A stretch of 64,000 bases of DNA. It comes from Phytoseiulus persimilis. Lineage: Eukaryota > Arthropoda > Arachnida > Mesostigmata > Phytoseiidae. The position numbers and the translations under genes are program-made. The stretch is from positions 23,002,001-23,066,000 of the forward strand of contig CM075103.1 of NCBI GenBank assembly GCA_037576195.1, in the 5' to 3' direction. The notes below the pieces were generated by a model. It was not told where the DNA came from, ran no database searches, and was given only the letters and a program-made list of their open reading frames with translations. This document shows, piece after piece, positions 59,236 to 64,000 of this stretch (its first letter is position 1; every line of letters begins with the position of its first letter).

Positions 59236-61264
59236 TCAGTCACTTAGGCTTCTGTCCGCCGGGAACTTCAATTTTGGAGAGCACAGCGCCTGGTCGTCGA
59301 GAGGCGATGGCAGAGCAAGGTCTTCTTCTGATGCGCCCTCCCGCTTCAATTTCAAGATGTTCTGCTCGACATTTACGTATCGGTCCCAGTTGAACGTCCT
59401 GAAGAACGGGTGAATCTTGAATCCATCAAATTCGTCGAGAGATTCGCCTTTCTTGTTAACCGGTTTCTTGACACCCATTCGCTCGAGCGGATCATCCTTC
59501 AGAAGCTCGATGAGGATGGATCGTTGGTTGGCGCTCAGTCTTCGACTGATGTGTATTGTGACGTTCTTTGCCATCTCGTACCTGTAAGGCAGACGCAGTG
59601 GTTGAGCGATTCGACAATTTCTCGAGAAAGAGTCTCTGGTAACTGTGAAGTTGCTGTGGATGCTCGCTGTCATCACAGGAAAACCTTTTATCTCTGGAGA
59701 GAACCGCCAGGTCAACACCCTTCTTCCTGGCGTATATCGACAGCGGGGTCTTGCCGACAAACATCGTGTAGAGAATGATCCCGAACGACCACCAGTCAGC
59801 CCCTGTGCTGTAGGGAGACTTCTCTAAAACTTCGGGAGACATGTACGCGAGCGACCCGCATCGGCTGCTCGAATAGCGACCACGAATGCTCAGGCCAAAA
59901 TCCGTCAGTTTTGCGTCGAGGAGCCTCGACGAAGATCTCGATTGGCAGAGAAGGATGTTCGAGCAGCTGAGATCTCGGTGCAAGTAGCCCATCAAGTGCA
60001 GACACTGAACCGCGTGGGCGAGTTGGCCCGAAAGCCTGACCGACTGCGTTTCTGTCAACGGGCCGTCTGCAAGGAACAAAAAATGAAAAGAAAAAAAGGA
60101 AAAAAACCCTTCGTTATCGAGCAGCCTCGTTTCTGAGATTCATGGTGCAATGAGGGGCCGAGGAAGTTCGGAGGAAAATGTATAGAGCGGACTGGGTTCA
60201 TCCGGTCCGATGAGCGATTGACTCGTTCAGCTCATTCCGGAAGGGCCATTTCTTGGCTCCGCGGTACAGATGTTGGGGGAAACGATGCATGTGGAAGACT
60301 CCCAGTGTAATCACCTATATCTTTCAAATACTGGCTAAGACTCCCCAGCGGCGCGAACTCCATGAGAAAACACCAGTTTTTTGTTGTTTCGAAGAACCCC
60401 AACAGTGTGATGACGTTCGGATGGTTCGTGACCACCCTCCAGGCGTTGAATTCGCACTTGACCTTCATCAACTCTTTCTGCGGATCATCGTCGAAAGGTG
60501 ATTTCTGAACGCACTTCAGAGCTCCGAAGTAGGACTGCGAAGTCAGAATACGATTAGAAGCCTCCCCGGGATGATCACGTGGGCTAGGAAAACTTATCAT
60601 GACACTTTAGGCGATGGGCTGCACTCACTCCCGCAGTAATCTTGCACACAGTCCCGAACGAACCTTGGCCAATCGGCTCGTTCAATTCGATAACGGTGAG
60701 ATAGTTGATTATGTCGTCATTGACTGATTTATTCAACCAGAATGTTCCAGGTAGCACTGTCCCGAGTTCCGGCGCCTGGAGGAGTTCGAACTCGTCCTCT
60801 GGTCTCAGCTCTGTTCCTTCGAGAATCAAGCTTATGTAGCGTGGTACCGATTTTGTGCACAGTCAAGACTCAGTTTAGCATGGAACTTGCCGAAGGTGAA
60901 CCGATTGGTGAATCGAGGAAATGCTCCCGAAACTGAATAGAGTCTCTCATCTAGAAGAGTTTCTAGACCTAGTTTCGTTCAGGGTTCCCAGAGGAATCCT
61001 CGGCGGATGTTCTGAGAGTCTTCAGGAATCAGGAGCGGATTCCTTGCACGCCATGAAATCCTCCTCGCAAAGTAGCATGGGGCTACTTGTGGCGCCCCTG
61101 TTGGATCTCCGATCGAAAAACTCACGTGGAACCGTCTGGGTTATGATAGGATTGACGACCCGGTGGTGTTTCCTCTTAATTGAAAAGCTGGCACCGCCTT
61201 TTTTCATTCCGAGAGTCCCATGAGATTTCGGCAAGCGACATTCGGCATCGCTGACGCCACTCAT
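59236..61264 (-). CDS. AGC-type Ser/Thr protein kinase (S6K/RSKR-like)
   Basis: Five exons in transcript order: 61126-61264, 60629-60816, 60315-60534, 59685-60066, 59236-59581. They join in phase to 424 residues. Kinase signatures in order: Gly loop GQGSFGTV (96-103), catalytic Lys 116 in ALKCVQK, HRD at 212-214, DFG at 238-240, CGSLAYMSPE (252-261), ADWWSFG, and the AGC-type end HPFFRTFNWDRYV. Overall layout fits S6K-related kinases such as RSKR (SgK494), without a clear orthologue. The catalytic-loop Lys of HRDLKxxN is Ser 216 here (HRDLSCSN), so activity may be reduced or altered. The first exon starts at a true ATG with an in-frame stop just upstream and ends in a perfect donor (CCAC|GTGAGT). 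Its junction to exon 2 (acceptor at 60816 or 60810) is the least certain. Exon 4's donor (AAAAG|GTTTTC) is also weak. Confidence 0.82.
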
Positions 61265-62502
61265 CCCGCTGGATCAATTGTATCAAAAAATTTTGGGAAT
61301 TTCTGCTTCGTTTTCAGTGTCGATAGACTGTGTTATCTCGTGAAGGCATTCTTTCTACCGGAGCCGTCCACGAAAATTTCCGAGGTTACTATGGGCCATT
61401 GCATCCACTCCTCTGACGAGTTTGTCGATTGAGCTGCATTTTTCCTCTCTAGTCTCTCTGAAGGCGTTCGGACTTCCGACGTGATCGTAGCCAGGCAGTC
61501 CTGACATGTGTTAGAGTGAGAGCGCCGGAGCAACATCATACAGCCGAAACTCATGCAGGGCTCAGATCCCCCATTTCATATCGATGCTGGCGATTTTTGG
61601 ACCCGTCCGACCGGCACTCTTGCTCCCGTAAAGATCGAACAATGAGTCGCATTCCCGCGGTACAGGAGCTTCGGCGGTTCTGATAGACAAGGCGTTCTCT
61701 CATTATAGCGCTTAGATAGCACAACGGATCGAAATTCACAACGCAAGAACGTCCCTCCAAAGCGGTCAGGCTGATGTGCTCGCATCCTAATAACCCCACA
61801 TTTATTCGTTAGTGTGTTGTCAGTTTGCCAGATATTCATCACTCACTCATCGAATTCAATGAGAGATTATTGCTAATGCGTCGCACAGAGAGCGATATTG
61901 AGTTGCGAATCTGATGGGCGGTCCCAGTTTTTCCACAACAGATTCCAATACACAGACTCTCGCGATCCTCTGAAGCCGATTTCTTGAGTTCTGAGAGCGT
62001 TAAGCGTGATGATGAACCGATTTCCATCCATGAAGCTCGTGCTCCGCGCTGACCCTGCCACTCGCTGCAGCCGCCGAGCAAACCATACGGGGTTACCGGA
62101 TCGTTACCGGCTTCGGCCTCAATTCAGCGGATTTGCAGCATCAAGACTCAGAAATGATCCGTAAATTCTCTGGAGAGCACCCGCCACAGTTCCGAAGTTG
62201 TTTTTGGATCCGCCTTCAGCGCTGCATGGCGCAGGCCGCGCGTGGCACCGCTTCGGCTCGAGGTGGGGAAGAGAGACGCGCTCCATTTGATAGGATAGTT
62301 GGACTTTTCAAGACATTCTCGCACCGAGCGGCGTTGGAACTCTTATAGAACGCAAGATGAGAGCTCTTCGCATCAGCACCATACATCAGTGAGGAGATAT
62401 CCGCACCACTGCATGCTCATATTTGACGAAAGCTCAAGTCGATACCGCAGCTGCGTAGTAGCATCCCAGTGATCAGGAGGCGGTCCACAACCAAGCTTAA
62501 GC
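61265..62502. other. kinase upstream region with one possible small minus-strand exon
   Basis: A minus-strand frame ends at 61839 (about 60 codons after an ATG near 62027). An overlapping one in another frame ends at 61873. An AATAAA on the minus strand lies at about 61800-61805, so a short gene may end here, but I cannot choose the frame and recognise nothing in either. The right part should hold the promoter of the U1 gene. I could not identify its proximal element by eye. Confidence 0.35.
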
Positions 62503-62668
62503 ATACTTACCTGGTGCCGGGACCTCCATGATCATCAAGGTGGAGACCCCAGGAGGAGGCTCCGCCATTGCACCTCGGCGGGGTTGAGACCTGCCACTCT
62601 CCCAAACTGGGAAAGATGGGGCATGTAATTTTTGGTAGTGGGGGGTCTGCGTTCGCGCAACCCCCTCT
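62503..62668 (+). ncRNA. U1 spliceosomal snRNA
   Basis: Begins with ATACTTACCTGG, the 5' arm that pairs with splice donors, and runs about 166 bases as U1 should. Stem-loop I (U1-70K site) reads AUCAUCAAG at 62531-62539, where the consensus is AUCANGAAG, so one conserved G is C. Stem-loop II keeps the U1A core AUUGCAC. The Sm site AATTTTTGG is at 62627-62635 and is flanked by GGTAGTGG as in other U1 genes. Stem-loop IV (GGGGGUCUGCGUUCGCGCAACCCCC) is intact. U1 recognises 5' splice sites in the nucleus. The gene is probably one of several copies, and the loop I change may mark a variant or a decaying copy. The 3' end is set by the last stem; an A-rich block follows at about 62676. Confidence 0.93.
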
Positions 62669-63078
62669 CATTAAAGTTCAAAAAATATGCGCACTAAGAG
62701 CAAACGCTGCACGCCGCAAACGGCTGATGTCGGGGACACTCCCTCCTGGGTACGAACTATCGCACTGTGACCCTAATCAGACACGGCGCCTGCTGCATTC
62801 CCGATTCATGAGACAGATCTTAATTTCGATTCGAGTATATTAACTGGATCAGGAATCAAAGCCATCGAGTGCCTCGGTGTCTTGTTGGCAGGACGAGCAA
62901 AACGTTGCCTGTACGCGTCACGAAAAGGGATGCGTAGAGTTCGTTCACCCCGATCAGGGAATGAAATTATCGCAGTGCGGAGCGACATCAGTTCTGTAGC
63001 TCGGATGAGCCCACAGGATGGAGAGGTCACCAGACTCGTTCCAATGAAGTCGCAATCGAGTTCGAGTCAAGCTCTTGT
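62669..63078. other. spacer between U1 and the minus-strand gene
   Basis: About 410 bases with no coding frame or RNA structure I can support. Confidence 0.5.
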
Positions 63079-63084
63079 TTTATT
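63079..63084 (-). terminator. poly(A) signal (AATAAA on minus strand)
   Basis: Only seven bases past the stop at 63092, matching the short 3' UTR of MRPL13. Confidence 0.7.
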
Positions 63085-63091
63085 CTTCCGT

Positions 63092-63823
63092 TCAGTCGTC
63101 TATTTTAAACCAATACTGTTTGTTCTTGAGATCCAGCAATGCTAGCACACGACTCAGGGATGCAACAGTTTCTTGTAGTTTAGTCAGATACTGCTTTATG
63201 CTCAACCTCAGTTCTGAATTTTTTACCAAGGTGGAAGTTCTGAACGGAGGTAGTTGAGACTGCATGTGAATATACTTCATGTGCTTCGTGGCGTTCTCGA
63301 CACATACGTCCCGATCCTTCGTCTGACTGAAGCCGTCCAACTTGGGACATAAGAAGCACGACGAGTGGTAAACTTGATCGTTCTCATAGAAGGCTAACAC
63401 AATAAGACGTTCGAAAAATATTGTTGATTTCAAATTCGTTCGAGTCTGCCACGCCGCAAAACACATCAGCTTGACGAAAGGAATCTGTATTTTACGGGCG
63501 TTCACTTCGAACTTTTTTCTCTGAGGCTCAGAGATTTCCGCCGGCGGCGGTTCGAAACAAAGAGCTCTTAGAAATTGATACACAGCCATGCGTAACGAAG
63601 CTAAACTCTGTTCCTCGGTCCAAGAGTAGGAGACCTTCATGCACTTGCGATCCTCAACCGAAGTCACCCAGCCTTCGACGTACGAGCTCGCGAATAGATC
63701 CCAGTGATAGCCGAAAAAGTCGGTGAACGTCCAGCCCTCTCCCGAACTGGTGAACACACGTTGTAGTGTGATGTGATTCCCCTCTGTAAGACATAGAAAG
63801 AAGTCCTTGAGTCTACAGCGCAT
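63092..63823 (-). CDS. unidentified protein, last or only exon
   Basis: An open frame of 243 codons from the ATG at 63823 ends at 63092, with AATAAA seven bases later. The frame is long, rich in aromatic and hydrophobic residues, and looks like a folded domain: WTFTDFFGYHWDLFASSYVE near the start, then FLRALCFEPPPAEI, FVKLMCFAAWQTR and a helical C-terminus (RLSIKQYLTKLQETVASLSR). There is no signal peptide or membrane span. A good acceptor (TTTCTATGTCTTACAG) ends at 63784, so the true exon may begin at 63783 with earlier exons to the right, partly outside the window. I do not recognise the family. Real coding status is likely given the length and the poly(A) signal. Confidence 0.6.
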   Translation of the reverse strand: MRCRLKDFFLCLTEGNHITLQRVFTSSGEGWTFTDFFGYHWDLFASSYVEGWVTSVEDRKCMKVSYSWTEEQSLASLRMAVYQFLRALCFEPPPAEISEPQRKKFEVNARKIQIPFVKLMCFAAWQTRTNLKSTIFFERLIVLAFYENDQVYHSSCFLCPKLDGFSQTKDRDVCVENATKHMKYIHMQSQLPPFRTSTLVKNSELRLSIKQYLTKLQETVASLSRVLALLDLKNKQYWFKIDD

Positions 63824-64000
63824 TTCAGCCGAGCTTGTCAAATCTGTTCGAAAGGGAATCGCAACGACCGCAGAGTGTTTCTACGTCCTCAACGCAGAGG
63901 ATGTAACTCCCCCACTCTGGGGTTCTCCCAGATGTCGGAAGAGGAAGCGGGATCGAAGATTTCTATTCGAGGATCGCATATAAATGGATGAACGGGGGAG

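Noticed and set aside
63979-63985. TATAAAT near the right edge as a promoter
   Set aside because: Only 15 bases of sequence follow, so no gene can be tied to it.

Overview
The window is nuclear DNA of a small-genome animal, most likely an arthropod. The genes carry short GT-AG introns, TATA boxes sit just upstream of some starts, and AATAAA signals often lie within tens of bases of the stop. Base composition is near 50% GC, with abundant CG and TCGA words and no obvious CpG loss. Gene content (acid sphingomyelinase, two mitoribosomal proteins, PPCS, ANAPC4, MTO1, CFP1/CXXC1, an AGC kinase, U1 snRNA) is general metazoan housekeeping. The compactness and the mix of intronless and intron-rich genes would suit a mesostigmatan mite such as a phytoseiid, but that is inference and no marker in the window proves it.

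Layout. 1-147: 3' end of a plus-strand gene entering from the left. 1.8-3.3 kb: a two-exon gene for a 165-residue protein with a textbook BH3 motif and a C-terminal membrane anchor, which I read as a BH3-only cell-death protein. 6.6-9.7 kb (minus): a nine-exon acid sphingomyelinase. 9.8-34.8 kb: a 25-kb stretch with no recognisable gene, holding homopolymer tracts, a long imperfect hairpin and scattered unsupported open frames. 34.9-35.2 kb (minus): a one-exon secreted glycine-rich protein with TATA box and poly(A) signal. 39.0-40.9 kb: MRPS23 (plus) and MRPL13 (minus), with the 3' end of an unidentified minus-strand gene between them. 44.0-45.0 kb: PPCS, one coding exon. 45-49 kb: a poorly understood stretch with a GC-rich palindromic patch and candidate exons. 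49.2-55.5 kb (minus): ANAPC4 (ten coding exons, one intron carrying a small element with inverted ends), then single-exon MTO1. 56.7-61.3 kb: CXXC1 (plus, six exons) converging on a five-exon AGC kinase (minus) with 171 bp between stops. 62.5 kb: a U1 snRNA gene. 63.1-63.8 kb (minus): the final exon of an unrecognised gene.

The identified genes do not form one pathway. They cover coenzyme A synthesis (PPCS), mitochondrial translation (MRPS23, MRPL13, MTO1), ubiquitin-driven cell-cycle control (ANAPC4), chromatin marking (CXXC1), splicing (U1), lysosomal lipid turnover (acid sphingomyelinase) and apoptosis (BH3 protein). The exon structures were assembled by hand from splice-site consensus and reading phase, with no transcript evidence. 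The most novel item is the BH3-only candidate, because the best studied arthropod, Drosophila, has no recognised BH3-only gene.
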